This document shows, in pieces, positions 53,585-62,512 of a stretch of DNA of 64,000 nt (position 1 is its first letter; every line of letters begins with the position of its first letter). The DNA comes from Bog-159 sp035499555 (GTDB taxonomy: Bacteria > Acidobacteriota > Terriglobia > Bryobacterales > Bryobacteraceae). The notes beneath the pieces are model-generated. The model had not been told where the DNA came from and did not search any database. It worked only from the letters and a program-made list of their open reading frames with translations. The stretch spans positions 59,958 through 123,957 of the forward strand of contig DATJYO010000025.1 in the NCBI GenBank assembly GCA_035499555.1. Direction: 5' to 3'. A program made the position numbers and the translations under genes.

Positions 53585-55987
53585 TCAAAACTCCCCCCGC
53601 ATCGCCGCCAGCGGATCGATCCGCGCCGCCCGCCGCGCCGGCACCCACGCCGCTACCGCCGCCACCGCCGCCAGACAACCGACCGCCCCCATCAGCGTCA
53701 GTACATCCATCGGGCTCACCCCGTACAACAGCGACCGCATCGCCCGCCCCGCCATCCAAGTCAAACCCAGCCCCACCCCCGCACCGATCCCCACCAGCCG
53801 CCCCACGCCCGCCAGCAGTCCCCCCACGATCCGCCCCGGCTGCGCCCCCAGCGTCATCCGCACCCCGATCTCCCGCGTCCGCGCCGTCACCATCAGCGCC
53901 ACCAGCCCGTACAGCCCCACCGCCGCCAGCAGCATCGCCGCCGCCGCGAACACCGTCACCACCCGGCTCTTCCATCGCGGCTCCTCCAGCGATCCCTCCA
54001 GCACCTCGTTCACCCTCTTCACCCCGAACACCGCCCGCGACGGATCCACCCGCCGCACGATTCCCCGGATCGCCTGCTCCAGCGCCGCCGGACTCCCCGC
54101 CGTCCGCGCCACGTACTCCGGATCCGGCCAGCCGCCCGGCGCCAGGCACACGTAGAAGAACGGTCCCGGCGCCACGTTCGCCGCGTCTTCCCGCACATCC
54201 CCCGCAATGCCCACGATCTCCGCGGCCCGCGCATCCGGCGCGTAGCCTTGGTCCAACATCCGCAGATGCTGCCCCACCAGGTTGCGCCCGCCCCCGAACA
54301 TCTCCGCGAATCGCCGGTTCACCAGCACCTTGCCGGCCTTCCACAAGGCCAGTTGCCGCAGCTCCGGACAATCCGCCCCGGCCAGAATCGGCGCCCCCAT
54401 CGCCGCCAGATAACCGCGCGAGATGCTGCGCTCCCCCGCCGTGATCCTCCCCCCATCGCCCGCCGCCGCCGTCTCCACCAACTGCACCTGGTAGCGTAGC
54501 GTGGCGCCGCTGGCCGGCAGGAAGTTGGCGAACCCCGCCGCCTGCACGCCCGGCGACGCGCGCAGTTGGTCGAGCAGCGCCTCCTGCAACTGCCCCACCC
54601 GCGCCCGGTCTTCGTCCCACGCCGCGCCCATGTGGAACGTCATCGTATGGCTGGCGTCGAATCCCAGGTCCACGTGCGCCAGGTTGTAGTAGCTGCGCAG
54701 CATCAGCCCCGCACTGGCCAGCAGCAGTACGGTCAGCGCCACCTGCCCCGCCACCAGCCCGCGCTGCCATTGGTGCGTGTGGCCCGATCCGCCGCGTCCC
54801 GCCTGAGCCAAAATCGCCGCCAGGTTCGCCCGCGTGGCCGCCAGCGCCGGCAGCAGCCCGCAGAGCATCGCCGCCCCCGTTCCCGCCAGCGCCGCAAACG
54901 CCAGCGCCGTCCAGCCCATCTGCAGCCGCCCCGCCGTTGGCAGCGTCGCGAACATCCGCCCCAGCGCCTGCAACAGCCACGCCGCCACCCCGCAGCCCAC
55001 CGCCGCGCCGATCCCGGCCAGCAGCGCGATCTCCCGCATCACCGCCGCCAGGATCTGCCCCCGCCGCGCCCCGATCGAGCTGCGAATCGCCATCTCCCGC
55101 TCCCGCTGCTGCAATTGCGTCAGCATCAGCCCCGCGATGTTGGCCACCGCGATCAGCAGCAGCAGCAGCACCGCGCCAAACACAAACAGCAGCGTCCGGC
55201 GGTATTGCCCCACCCGCGCCTCCTTCAGATCGCGCACCTCCGCCGACCAGCCCTTGTCCGTCGCCGGGAACTGCTCGCCCAGCCGCTGCTGCACCCGCGC
55301 CAGGTCCGCCTGCGCCTGCGCCACCGTGACGCCCGGCTTCATCCGCCCCACACCCGCATAAAACCGCGCGTCCCGCAGCCGCATCAGAAATGCGTTCACC
55401 TGTGCCGGCAGCCAGGCATCCACTTCCGCGCTCGTGAATTCCGCCGGCATCACCCCCACGATCGTGAAACCCTTGCCGCCGATGATCAGCCGCTTGCCCA
55501 CTGCGTCCGCCGCCCGATGATAGCGCCGCGACCACAACCCGTAGCTGATCATCGCCGCGTTCGGCCCGCCGTCCCGCTCCTCCTCCGGCGTGAAAATCCG
55601 GCCCAGCACCGGCCTGGTCCCGAACACCCGAAAATAGCCGGGCGATACCCGCCTTCCCGCCAGCCGCTCCGGTTCGCTCCCGCTCAGATCCGTGAAGTTC
55701 TCCGTGTAGCTGGCCGCGATCCCCTCGAAAGTCCGGTTCATCCGGTTCCAGTCTTCCAGCCGCGCCGGCGCGAGCAGGCTCACCCGCTCGCTCTGCGACG
55801 GATTGGCCTCCATCACCGTCACCAGCCGCCCCGCATCCGGATATGGCTGCGGCCGCAGCAAAACCGCGTCCACCACAGAAAAGACCGCGGTATTGGCCCC
55901 GATCCCCAGGCCCAGGATCGCCACCACCGCCGTGGCAAACCCCTTGCGCCGCGTGAGCGCGCGGAAAGCCAGCGTCCACTGTTTCAT
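53585..55987 (-). CDS. ADOP-type MacB-like ABC transporter permease
   Basis: The 800-residue protein (ATG at 55987) has the duplicated MacB-PCD/FtsX architecture. It opens with LTRRKGFATAVVAILGLGIGANTAVFSVVDAVLLRPQPYP, then a periplasmic domain and three helices. Then the unit repeats from about residue 415 (GLVAGQVALTVLLLASAGLMLRSY) with final helices around 670-790 and VPARRAARIDPLAAMRGEF at the end. This is the acidobacterial duplicated orphan permease (ADOP) family. No ABC ATPase gene is adjacent, as usual for these. It may act in efflux or mechanotransmission. The substrate is unknown. Confidence 0.9.
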   Translation of the reverse strand: MKQWTLAFRALTRRKGFATAVVAILGLGIGANTAVFSVVDAVLLRPQPYPDAGRLVTVMEANPSQSERVSLLAPARLEDWNRMNRTFEGIAASYTENFTDLSGSEPERLAGRRVSPGYFRVFGTRPVLGRIFTPEEERDGGPNAAMISYGLWSRRYHRAADAVGKRLIIGGKGFTIVGVMPAEFTSAEVDAWLPAQVNAFLMRLRDARFYAGVGRMKPGVTVAQAQADLARVQQRLGEQFPATDKGWSAEVRDLKEARVGQYRRTLLFVFGAVLLLLLIAVANIAGLMLTQLQQREREMAIRSSIGARRGQILAAVMREIALLAGIGAAVGCGVAAWLLQALGRMFATLPTAGRLQMGWTALAFAALAGTGAAMLCGLLPALAATRANLAAILAQAGRGGSGHTHQWQRGLVAGQVALTVLLLASAGLMLRSYYNLAHVDLGFDASHTMTFHMGAAWDEDRARVGQLQEALLDQLRASPGVQAAGFANFLPASGATLRYQVQLVETAAAGDGGRITAGERSISRGYLAAMGAPILAGADCPELRQLALWKAGKVLVNRRFAEMFGGGRNLVGQHLRMLDQGYAPDARAAEIVGIAGDVREDAANVAPGPFFYVCLAPGGWPDPEYVARTAGSPAALEQAIRGIVRRVDPSRAVFGVKRVNEVLEGSLEEPRWKSRVVTVFAAAAMLLAAVGLYGLVALMVTARTREIGVRMTLGAQPGRIVGGLLAGVGRLVGIGAGVGLGLTWMAGRAMRSLLYGVSPMDVLTLMGAVGCLAAVAAVAAWVPARRAARIDPLAAMRGEF

Positions 55988-56071
55988 ATGCGTGAGACGC
56001 GCCATCCGCCCCCAGGTTAGCCGCGCCCGGTCCGGCGACTCGCGTTACAATCAGGACATCTGAGTCCGATT

Positions 56072-56536
56072 ATGACTTCCATGGACACCATCCGGGGCTT
56101 CCTCGGCCTGAAGCGCTTCGCCTTCGTCGGCTTGTCCCGCGATGCTACCGACTTCTCCCGCTCCCTCTTCCGCGAGTTCCAGGCCAAAGGCTACGATCCC
56201 GTGCCGGTGAATCCGGACGCGCCCGCCCTGGAAGGCCAGCGCTGCTTCGCGCGCCTCGCGGATGTGGAGCCGCCCGTCGAAGGCGCCCTCTTCATGACCC
56301 CCGCCGCCGTCACCGAAACCCTGGTGCACGATTGCCCCTCCGCCGGCATCAAGCGCGTCTGGATGTTTCGCGGCGCCGGCCAGGGTTCCGCCACCCCGGA
56401 AACCATCCGCTTCTGCGAGGCGCAAGGCATCTCCGTCGTGCCCGGCGAGTGCCCCTTTATGTTCCTCCCCGGCGAGCCTTGGGTCCATCGCCTCCACGGC
56501 GCGTTCCGCAAGCTCACCGGCCGCTTTCCGCACTGA
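56072..56536 (+). CDS. CoA-binding domain protein (YccU-like)
   Basis: The 154-residue protein contains GLKRFAFVGLSRDATDFSRSLFREFQAKGYDPVPVNPDAP and ALFMTPAAVTETLVHDCPSAGIKRVWMFRGAG, the Rossmann-like CoA_binding_2 domain. The C-terminal VPGECPFMFLPGEPWVHRLHGAFRKLTG is the family end with the conserved ECPxMFL. The cytosolic role is unknown. The 3' third of the gene plus downstream DNA recurs in decayed form at 60221-60353. Confidence 0.88.
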   Translation: MTSMDTIRGFLGLKRFAFVGLSRDATDFSRSLFREFQAKGYDPVPVNPDAPALEGQRCFARLADVEPPVEGALFMTPAAVTETLVHDCPSAGIKRVWMFRGAGQGSATPETIRFCEAQGISVVPGECPFMFLPGEPWVHRLHGAFRKLTGRFPH

Positions 56537-56571
56537 GGCTTGCATCCGGCCCCTGCCGGCATACGCGTCAT
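56437..56571 (+). repeat. Direct repeat copy A: 3' end of CoA-binding gene plus flank
   Basis: This segment aligns with 60221-60353 over about 135 bases, including matches such as TCGCCTCCACGGCGCGTTCCG and GCTTGCATCCGGCC. Copy A is intact coding sequence and copy B is decayed. Confidence 0.75.
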
Positions 56572-56620
56572 CGAACCAGGCTGGCCGACATTCCTGCTGA
56601 GCCGATCCGTGCCCGTCAAA

Positions 56621-57010
56621 ATGATAGTTCTGTCCTTCATCCTCGGATCTGGCCTGTCTGGCCGGCCGATGAGCGTTTGCGAGGTCTTCGCGAACCTAAC
56701 TGCGCATGATGGGAAAAGGGTCGGGTGCATGGTGTTTGGCACCACGGTCATACCGGGCGAGCATCTGGGCTGCTCCGTCCTGTGAGAAGGCCAGCATTCG
56801 TGGCCGTTGGGAGTTCATCGACACGATTTGCGTTTACGAAGTGAGGTCAATTGCCCGTTCGGGTTATCCCCGTGACTCCCATCAACTCGCCAGGGAACAT
56901 CCTGGCTCCAACATTGTTGCGACACTATCAGGACTGAAGGCTCCCAGCCATTTTGAGTTTTGGACGGATCCCTGGGATGTTTATCGTCCCCGAGCCTTTA
57001 GACGGGGCTC
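56621..57010 (+). pseudogene. Frameshifted remnant of a small secreted acidobacterial protein
   Basis: An ATG at 56621 opens MIVLSFILGSGLSGRPMSVCEVFANLTAHDGKRVG, a signal peptide plus a VCEVxxxLxxxxGKxVxVRG-like start typical of a small secreted family in this group. The frame breaks near 56760. It resumes as RPAFVAVGSSSTRFAF in another frame, and again as SNIVATLSGLKAPSHFEF near 56910. At least two indels are needed to restore it, so it is read as a pseudogene. Confidence 0.5.
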
Positions 57011-57122
57011 TTCCGCACGTTTTAACAGACTCGGTGATTGCGTACTTACGAGCAATACCGCCGCCCGCAGAAACAGATGCCGGGCGCGAGAGGCGCAAGC
57101 ATCCGGAGCCACCTCTTGTCCA

Positions 57123-57307
57123 CTAAAAAAGGGACCCCGCCACTTGGTCCGGGGCGGAGGCTTGACCTTCCGCTTTAGGCCGCGCTTCCTTAGGTTCGCT
57201 TCTACCCGTTTTTGATGCCCCGCTTCCCGGGCAGGATCTCGGAGTGGGGTCCGGATAACACTCTGTCTCACCAGACACTCGAACGCCTCGTATTCGGATC
57301 GCGGCAT
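57123..57307 (-). pseudogene. Decayed small gene downstream of DUF3800
   Basis: MPRSEYEAFECLVRQ (start 57307) and, further on, KRVEANLRKRGLKRKVKPP look like the two ends of a short basic protein. The middle reads sensibly only in another frame (VLSGPHSEIL), which suggests two compensating frameshifts. It follows the DUF3800 gene on the same strand with its start 18 bases past that stop. Family recognition is weak. Confidence 0.4.
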
Positions 57308-57325
57308 CCCAAATGTCTGCTAGCT

Positions 57326-57824
57326 TCACTTCACCGAAAACGACTCCCTCAGCAAGGCTTGATCACATCCCGTGAAATAGGCGGATAATTCGCGGGCTTC
57401 AATGCGCCTTGTAACAGGTCGGCGATCCCGTCGCGAGAAGCGGTCCATCGGCTTTCGCGCCTTGAATTCGAAGTCACTGAAATAGTTCTGCTTAAACGTT
57501 GTGTCCCAGTATCTGCGGACTTCCCACGCGATAATATCAGCCGCTTGGAGGGCCGGCGTGCAATGTGCTGGACACGGACAAGGCATTGCCGATACCGTGT
57601 CCGGAATATGCTTGTAATCAGCGTGGGCCGTTAGCCAATTATCAGCGCGCGCGATGGCCTTCGAGCAACCTTTGAATTTGTCGAAAATGCACTGCGCGCA
57701 CCCGAGGTCTTCGGCGATTATCTTGATGAATGCTGCCGCCACTTCGAAGGAAGTAGCCCGCAGATTATGGAGATCGTTGAACCTATCCAGGTCATCTACA
57801 GACACGGCGACCCCAATGATTTCA
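57326..57824 (-). pseudogene. DUF3800 gene, C-terminal half (interrupted by insertion)
   Basis: Reading from 57824 downward gives IGVAVSVDDLDRFNDLHNLRATSFEVAAAFIK to PALQAADIIAWEVRRYWDT. The LQAADIIAW motif is the conserved C-terminal part of DUF3800 (RNase H-like fold). It lacks its N-terminus, which is found 1.41 kb away at 59235-59520. Deleting the intervening element plus one 8-bp repeat joins the two halves in frame to 258 codons, a normal family size. Confidence 0.85.
57817..57824. repeat. 8-bp target site duplication, left copy
   Basis: TGATTTCA on the plus strand, identical to 59235-59242, directly flanks the inserted element. Eight bases is the size reported for ISL3-family insertions. 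Confidence 0.85.
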
Positions 57825-57848
57825 GACTCGTCAGAAAAACTCGTGGGT
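57825..57848 (+). repeat. Left terminal inverted repeat of the ISL3-type element
   Basis: Begins GACTCGTCAG and matches the inverted right end at 18 of 24 positions. The transposase stop codon (57831-57833) lies inside it, as is usual for the 3' end of ISL3 transposase genes. Confidence 0.8.
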
Positions 57849-58143
57849 GGATTCGGGCTCGGGCAGCTTGCCAAGTGAATGATAGAGGGCGAGTTCGAGG
57901 GCACGGAAGGTGCGGAAGCCGTAGGAGTTCCTCATGGTGACTTTGGCTTTGTTGTTGAGGCCCTCCACGACGCCGCTGGAAATAAGCTTCTGAGCGCGGA
58001 AATAGTTGAGGATCAGTTCGCGGTGCTGACGAAGCGAGTCGCACGGCGACCTCGATGCTCTTCTTGTCGGGACCGAAGTGGGCGTGCTGGTTGACAAAAC
58101 CTCGGAAACGATGGCAGCGGTTTAAGATCGTGATCAGTTCCAT
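57831..58143 (-). pseudogene. Internally deleted ISL3-family transposase
   Basis: From ATG 58143 the frame reads MELITILNRCHRFRGFVNQHAHFGPDKKSIEVAV, the N-terminus of ISL3 transposases. Near 58045 the frame must shift to continue as QHRELILNYFRAQKLISSGVVEGLNNKAK and RNSYGFRTFRALELALYHSLGKLPEPESTHEFF, the C-terminus of the same family. Roughly 300 central codons, including most of the DDE catalytic core and the zinc-finger region, are missing. The remnant cannot be active. Confidence 0.85.
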
Positions 58144-58257
58144 GGCGCGTAGGCGAGCGGCGGCGAAACCTCTACCATAAACCGCTCCCGAGGCCCAGTT
58201 CGCGTTTCCGCCGCGATAAGCTGTGCCCCTTCGCCACGCGCGTTCTACACTACTGAC

Positions 58258-58986
58258 ATGAGCCCCATGCACCGTATCGCGATTCTCGCCCTGCTCGCCG
58301 CCAGCCACGCGGCTGGTTGCGTCTGCGGGGCATTCCTGACGCCGAAACTGGAATGGCAACGCTCGTCCCTCGTTTTCGTGGGACAAGTCGTAACGGCATC
58401 GCCGGAGTTCGTTGCCAACAAACGGTTCCAACCACAGCACGCCACCGTTCGTGTTGAAGAGGCGTTCAAAGGCGTCCAGAAAGGTCAGTTGATCCAAATC
58501 GACCAAACTGGGAACGACTGTGAGTTGAAATATTCTCGAGGGTGGCGCCGTCTGCTGTACTTGAACGTGCAACAGGGTGGGGCATGGATGTCACCCGGCT
58601 GCGATCGCTCAAATGACCCGGAAAAAGCTGCGGACGACCTGCGATTCCTTCGGGCTCTGCCAGCATCGGCCGAACGTACTCGCATCTCTGGCGAGGTGAA
58701 ATCGTTGGGCGAGTCAGGCCGTCCATTGTTAGGCACGACCGTGAAACTCAGACAGGGCAGCGACCCGGCCACCACCGCTATCACCGACGCCAAAGGCGTG
58801 TTCGAAGTGTATGACCTTCCTCGAGGGACGTACCAAGTTTCAATAGAAATCCCAAAGGGCTTCAAGGCGGCTTTCGGCTTCGTGTCGGGGCCCCGAAAGT
58901 TCTCGGACGAATTCCCGCTCACTGTGACTCTCGGCGATGCTCACGCCATTGCAGTCTTCTACCTCAAGCCCGCCGACGCGAAGTAG
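58258..58986 (+). CDS. Passenger gene: secreted NTR/TIMP-like plus carboxypeptidase-regulatory-like domain protein
   Basis: This 242-residue protein has a short signal peptide ending ASHAAG and a mature N-terminus CVCGAFL, the CxC start of NTR/TIMP-like domains. LVFVGQVVTASPEFV, ATVRVEEAFKGVQKGQLIQI and RRLLYLNVQQGGAWMSPGCDRS follow. Residues about 145-240 (GEVKSLGESGRPLLGTTVKL, TDAKGVFEVYDLPRGTYQVSIEIPKGF) form a transthyretin-like CarboxypepD_reg domain. The gene is intact, lies wholly inside the ISL3-type element, and is divergent from the transposase remnant. An alternative ATG is at 58267. The role is unknown; host-surface or protease interaction is a guess. Confidence 0.8.
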   Translation: MSPMHRIAILALLAASHAAGCVCGAFLTPKLEWQRSSLVFVGQVVTASPEFVANKRFQPQHATVRVEEAFKGVQKGQLIQIDQTGNDCELKYSRGWRRLLYLNVQQGGAWMSPGCDRSNDPEKAADDLRFLRALPASAERTRISGEVKSLGESGRPLLGTTVKLRQGSDPATTAITDAKGVFEVYDLPRGTYQVSIEIPKGFKAAFGFVSGPRKFSDEFPLTVTLGDAHAIAVFYLKPADAK

Positions 58987-59008
58987 GTCAGCATTCATGC
59001 CTGACCTA
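58984..59008 (+). terminator. Hairpin after passenger gene
   Basis: A perfect 8-bp stem TAGGTCAG/CTGACCTA with a 9-base loop begins at the TAG stop codon itself. No T tract follows. Confidence 0.5.
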
Positions 59009-59210
59009 TGAACGTCGGCTTGCACGCCTGAGACACAAGTCCGCTGGTCGGAGGTCTTAGGCATAACTACTGACTGACGGCGTAAAGTTTACCGGGGAGT
59101 TCAAACTGGTTCGAAAGGCAACTGGCTACGAAAAAAACCGACGTCCCACCGGCAGCGGGTTCGCCGGCTACCCAAGCCGACCCTCCCGGCACCACTCGAC
59201 CGTATCAGTG

Positions 59211-59234
59211 ACCCACAGATTCCTCTGACGAGGC
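59211..59234 (-). repeat. Right terminal inverted repeat of the ISL3-type element
   Basis: Read inward on the minus strand it begins GCCTCGTCAG and matches the left end at 18 of 24 positions. It is followed directly by the 8-bp target duplicate. Confidence 0.8.
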
Positions 59235-59242
59235 TGATTTCA
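59235..59242. repeat. 8-bp target site duplication, right copy
   Basis: TGATTTCA, identical to 57817-57824. Confidence 0.85.
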
Positions 59243-59520
59243 AAGGCTCGGTCACAAATCAGATCCACGAACTTTGTTAGGATTTCTGCTCTAGCACCTT
59301 CATCTCCCTTTAGTCTTTCGAATGGGGTGTTGTGAGCAGATACCGTAAACTCACTCATGTGAAAATAACGCAGCTGGAAATGATCTAGGGTGCGGTTCCA
59401 AGAATTCTCAAGTCCGTCAAAAGACGTCTTGTCCCCCAGGATGCCACCTATTACCTGCCACCTCGTGGACGAACATTCGCGCGTCTGGCTGTTATCACAA
59501 TATGCAAATGCTGCCATCAA
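59235..59520 (-). pseudogene. DUF3800 gene, N-terminal half (interrupted by insertion)
   Basis: From ATG 59520 the frame reads MMAAFAYCDNSQTRECSS, WQVIGGILGDKTSFDGLENSWNRTL, FHMSEFT and EILTKFVDLICDRAFEI. YxDxS near the N-terminus and the HMSEF motif are DUF3800 features. After 59235 the frame enters the inserted element and runs on to 59101 without family similarity. The junction sequence AFEI joins IGVAVSVDD of the other half once the element is removed. Confidence 0.85.
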
Positions 59521-59655
59521 CTCATCTCCTGTACCAGAACAATAAGCCGAAAAGACACCAAAGGACAGCCGGCCAGATTCTTCCGTGCCGCCCTCCTCGG
59601 CCGATGAGTCAACTATATTTTCGCCCTATATTCTTGCCCTAACCAGCCCACTGCC

Positions 59656-60204
<549 letters not shown>

Positions 60205-60220
60205 GATGCAATAGTACCGC

Positions 60221-60353
60221 CGTGCCCGGTGACTACCCCTGCGGTTCCTCCCCGGCGAGTCCTGGCTCCGTCGCCTCCACGGCGCGTTCCGTGAAATCAA
60301 CAGCCGCTATCCGTACTGACGCTTGCATCCGGCCTGCCGGGGTATGCGCCATC
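60221..60353 (+). repeat. Direct repeat copy B: decayed 3' end of a CoA-binding gene
   Basis: The sequence corresponds to the last 33 codons of the CoA-binding gene at 56072-56536 and its downstream flank. One base is missing near 60241, after which the frame reads FLPGESWLRRLHGAFREINSRYPY and a stop. No upstream part of the gene is present. Confidence 0.7.
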
Positions 60354-60410
60354 TGTAGCCAGGTCGAGGCCGTTATCCAGGGTAATGAAGGCGTTGCTTT
60401 GTTGCTGAAT

Positions 60411-60600
60411 ATGAACCCCGTTCACCTTTTAATCCTCGTGGCAACAATGGCCCTCGCAGTTTTCGCTCAAGGACCGCCAGACGCCGACATTCAGGCTGCG
60501 ATGGAGCGTGGCACGAAGACTCCTGTGAAAAAGTTGTGGGATGAAATTAGGAAAAAGCAGCAATACCGGATGAATCGTGCCGGGTTTGGCGATCCTCATC
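60411..60600 (+). pseudogene. 5' fragment of a secreted protein gene
   Basis: ATG 60411 opens MNPVHLLILVATMALAVFAQ, a clear signal peptide, followed by PPDADIQAAMERGTKTPVKKLWDEIRKKQQYRMNRAGFGD. The frame then runs into the antisense of the convergent propeller gene and has no further protein-like character. It therefore looks cut off by a rearrangement around 60600, close to the end of the Rhs/propeller array. Confidence 0.6.
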
Positions 60601-60611
60601 GCCATCGGCGA

Positions 60612-61709
60612 TCACTTCTTATGGAGCGTAACGGTAGCCTGAAGGCCCTTGCCGCGCTGGTAGAGCCCTACCACGCCGGGCGAGGATTCTGCGACGTAGT
60701 ATCGGCCGAGCACGTCCAGCGCAGCCGTTTCGCTGATGATGCCCTCTCCTGTGGCGAGTTCCACAGCGACGGCTCGCTGAACTGCCTCGCCCGGCTCTAG
60801 GAAGGGACGAATAATGACGAAACCTGGGTCCGCTGCCCGATACAATACTCCCGCAGGCAATCTCAGTTCGGAGAGCACCCTTCCGGATGGAACCGCAACG
60901 AGCTTATCGGACACGAGGCCGCCTTTAGCGAAAAAGGTCCCATGGCTTGCGAGGATCAGTCGGTCCGGCGAGATGAAGGCGAAGTGAACATTGTTGGGAA
61001 CGCCCTGCCTGATCTCTCGCAAGCCACCGTTCAGGGCTAGATACTTCATGTTGCGCAGATCCCAGCAGATGGAGCGCCCATAGGCGTGGGGAAACGCCAC
61101 GAGGAACTGGGCGTCGGTTGAAAAACCTATGTCCGCAGATCCGACGTTATTGTTAATCAGCGTCGTGCCGCCTGGGACACGGCTGGGTGAGGGAGGGAAC
61201 ATGACCAATGGCTGCGCAAATCTCTTCTTAACAAGGAGTGTGCCACCCGTCGTCGTGTCAACAAGTTGGAGTGTGCCCGCGAAGTCTACACACGCCAGGA
61301 CGCCACCCCCTGGGGATAGCCTCTCCGTGCCACACGCAAGGGTTGGTATTATTAACGATCTGACGCGAACTCGGCTCAAGACGCTCCACCGCTCCACACA
61401 GGTTTCCGACTTCGCGACGGTCACCTTTTCCTCACTGGCGTGGGTGACCGATCTCGCCACCACAACGTCCAATGAGTCGGCCGCAAACCGGGCATCAGTG
61501 GCGTCATCGGCCGGGATGCGAAACAAAACCGCTAACGGCTGGACGCTGAGTACACTGATTTCGGCGTCGTCCTGTGCCAGTACGTACTGACCGTTCGGGC
61601 TGAACTGTAGCTCTTGGGTCGCTTTGCTAGTGTCAACGGCGCAGGCAGTCGAGACATGCAACAACCCGGCCGCCATGACGAGCACGGTGCGATGTCTGGC
61701 AGTCATCAT
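60612..61709 (-). CDS. Secreted beta-propeller-like protein paired with Rhs tail (copy 2)
   Basis: From ATG 61709 the protein is 365 residues with a signal peptide (MMTARHRTVLVMAAGLLHVSTACA). It has WD40-like blades: LQFSPNGQYVLAQDDAEISVLSV, RLSPGGGVLACVDFAGTLQLVDTTTGG, IGFSTDAQFLVAFPHAYGRSICWDLRNMKYL. The C-terminus is YYVAESSPGVVGLYQRGKGLQATVTLHKK. It is a clear paralogue of the gene at 62513-63619 along its full length. Its start overlaps the stop of the Rhs fragment (ATGA). It may be a partner or protective factor for the Rhs product, which is inference from coupling. Confidence 0.75.
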   Translation of the reverse strand: MMTARHRTVLVMAAGLLHVSTACAVDTSKATQELQFSPNGQYVLAQDDAEISVLSVQPLAVLFRIPADDATDARFAADSLDVVVARSVTHASEEKVTVAKSETCVERWSVLSRVRVRSLIIPTLACGTERLSPGGGVLACVDFAGTLQLVDTTTGGTLLVKKRFAQPLVMFPPSPSRVPGGTTLINNNVGSADIGFSTDAQFLVAFPHAYGRSICWDLRNMKYLALNGGLREIRQGVPNNVHFAFISPDRLILASHGTFFAKGGLVSDKLVAVPSGRVLSELRLPAGVLYRAADPGFVIIRPFLEPGEAVQRAVAVELATGEGIISETAALDVLGRYYVAESSPGVVGLYQRGKGLQATVTLHKK

Positions 61710-62509
61710 TCCCTGTGCCACGGGTGGCCTGGGTCGGATGCCGGAATTGGAACCTCGGGCACGACCCGTTTGAGATTGTTGTGGGCCGCAGGCGCGGGGT
61801 TGCTGCTTGGGGGCGTCCATCCTGCGATCGGCACGCAGGTGAAGTCGCCGGGACCGTACGGGGTCTGGGTCGTGCCTCTACTGCCGGCGGACCACCGGAT
61901 GGAGCCGAGGCCGTCCACGGCGACGGCGTTACCCTCGGCGCTGATCAGCTTGCCGGCAAAGTACACGTTGATATTCGTCAGGGTAAGACTGATGTTGCCG
62001 CCGCTTAAAGCCAGGCCATAAGCAGCCAGCCTGTTGCCATCCAGGCCGTAGATGTAGAGCGTCTCGGTGGTTCCGCCACTGGTGGTCTGCCGATAGTACG
62101 TCCTTTGATTCGACGGATCGTAGGCGTAGGCGCCGGTGCCGCCCGAGGTGGTGACGTTGGCCAGCCGGTTGGCCACATCGTAGCCCATGGTGGTGCCTGG
62201 AGACGCACCCACCTGGGTGACGTTGCCGTTGCCGTCATAACTAACGCCGGGAATCGAGGTGACCTGGTTGGCCAGGTTCACGCTGAGCGTCAGGGCCGGC
62301 ACGCTGGGGGCGTTGCCGGAGGTCTGCGTCAGATTGCCGAAGCCGTCGTAGGTGTAGTTCTCCGACCAGCTTGCACTGGTCGTGTAGGCCCTGATCAGCC
62401 GCTTGAGCGAGTCGTACTGATAGGTGATGGTCTCGCCATTGACGGAGTCAACCCTCTGGTACATCTGGCCATTGTTCGTGTCGGCCTTGTATGCGCGGGG
62501 CTTTGCCAT
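61706..62509 (-). CDS. Orphan Rhs-repeat C-terminal fragment with proline-rich tail
   Basis: This 267-residue ORF contains YD-repeats (ITYQYDSLKRLIRAYT, NYTYDGFGNLTQTSG, VSYDGNGNVTQVG, MGYDVANRLANVT, AYAYDPSNQRTYYRQ) and TLYIYGLDGNRLAAYG. It ends at an Rhs core-like NAVAVDGLGSIRWSAGSRG. The last 55 residues are Pro-rich (TQTPYGPGDFTCVPIAGWTP to GHPWHRE) with no known toxin motif. No signal peptide or full Rhs shell is present, so it is a displaced tail module. AGGAGA precedes its ATG, 3 bases after the upstream propeller gene. Confidence 0.75.
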   Translation of the reverse strand: MAKPRAYKADTNNGQMYQRVDSVNGETITYQYDSLKRLIRAYTTSASWSENYTYDGFGNLTQTSGNAPSVPALTLSVNLANQVTSIPGVSYDGNGNVTQVGASPGTTMGYDVANRLANVTTSGGTGAYAYDPSNQRTYYRQTTSGGTTETLYIYGLDGNRLAAYGLALSGGNISLTLTNINVYFAGKLISAEGNAVAVDGLGSIRWSAGSRGTTQTPYGPGDFTCVPIAGWTPPSSNPAPAAHNNLKRVVPEVPIPASDPGHPWHRE

Positions 62510-62512
62510 GGG

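Larger units (their letters stand above)
57825..59234. mobile_element. ISL3-derived cassette carrying a passenger gene (transposase-defective)
   Basis: This 1410-bp element has imperfect terminal inverted repeats (18 of 24 bases matching: GACTCGTCAGAAAAACTCGTGGGT at the left, GCCTCGTCAGAGGAATCTGTGGGT read inward from the right). An 8-bp duplication TGATTTCA flanks it, and it lies inside a DUF3800 gene whose frame is restored on removal. At the left lies an ISL3 transposase reduced to its first about 36 and last about 75 codons. The rest is a complete divergent gene for a secreted protein and its hairpin terminator. Loss of transposase with retained ends and cargo makes it a non-autonomous mobile insertion cassette, movable only in trans. 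Confidence 0.85.

Noticed and set aside
60205..60300. Upstream extension of the DHFR-like ORF
   Set aside because: It is antisense to a decayed repeat; the family N-terminus starts at 60204.
61706..61880. Rhs tail as a polymorphic toxin domain
   Set aside because: The tail is Pro-rich and nearly conserved between units, unlike variable toxin tips; no catalytic motif seen.
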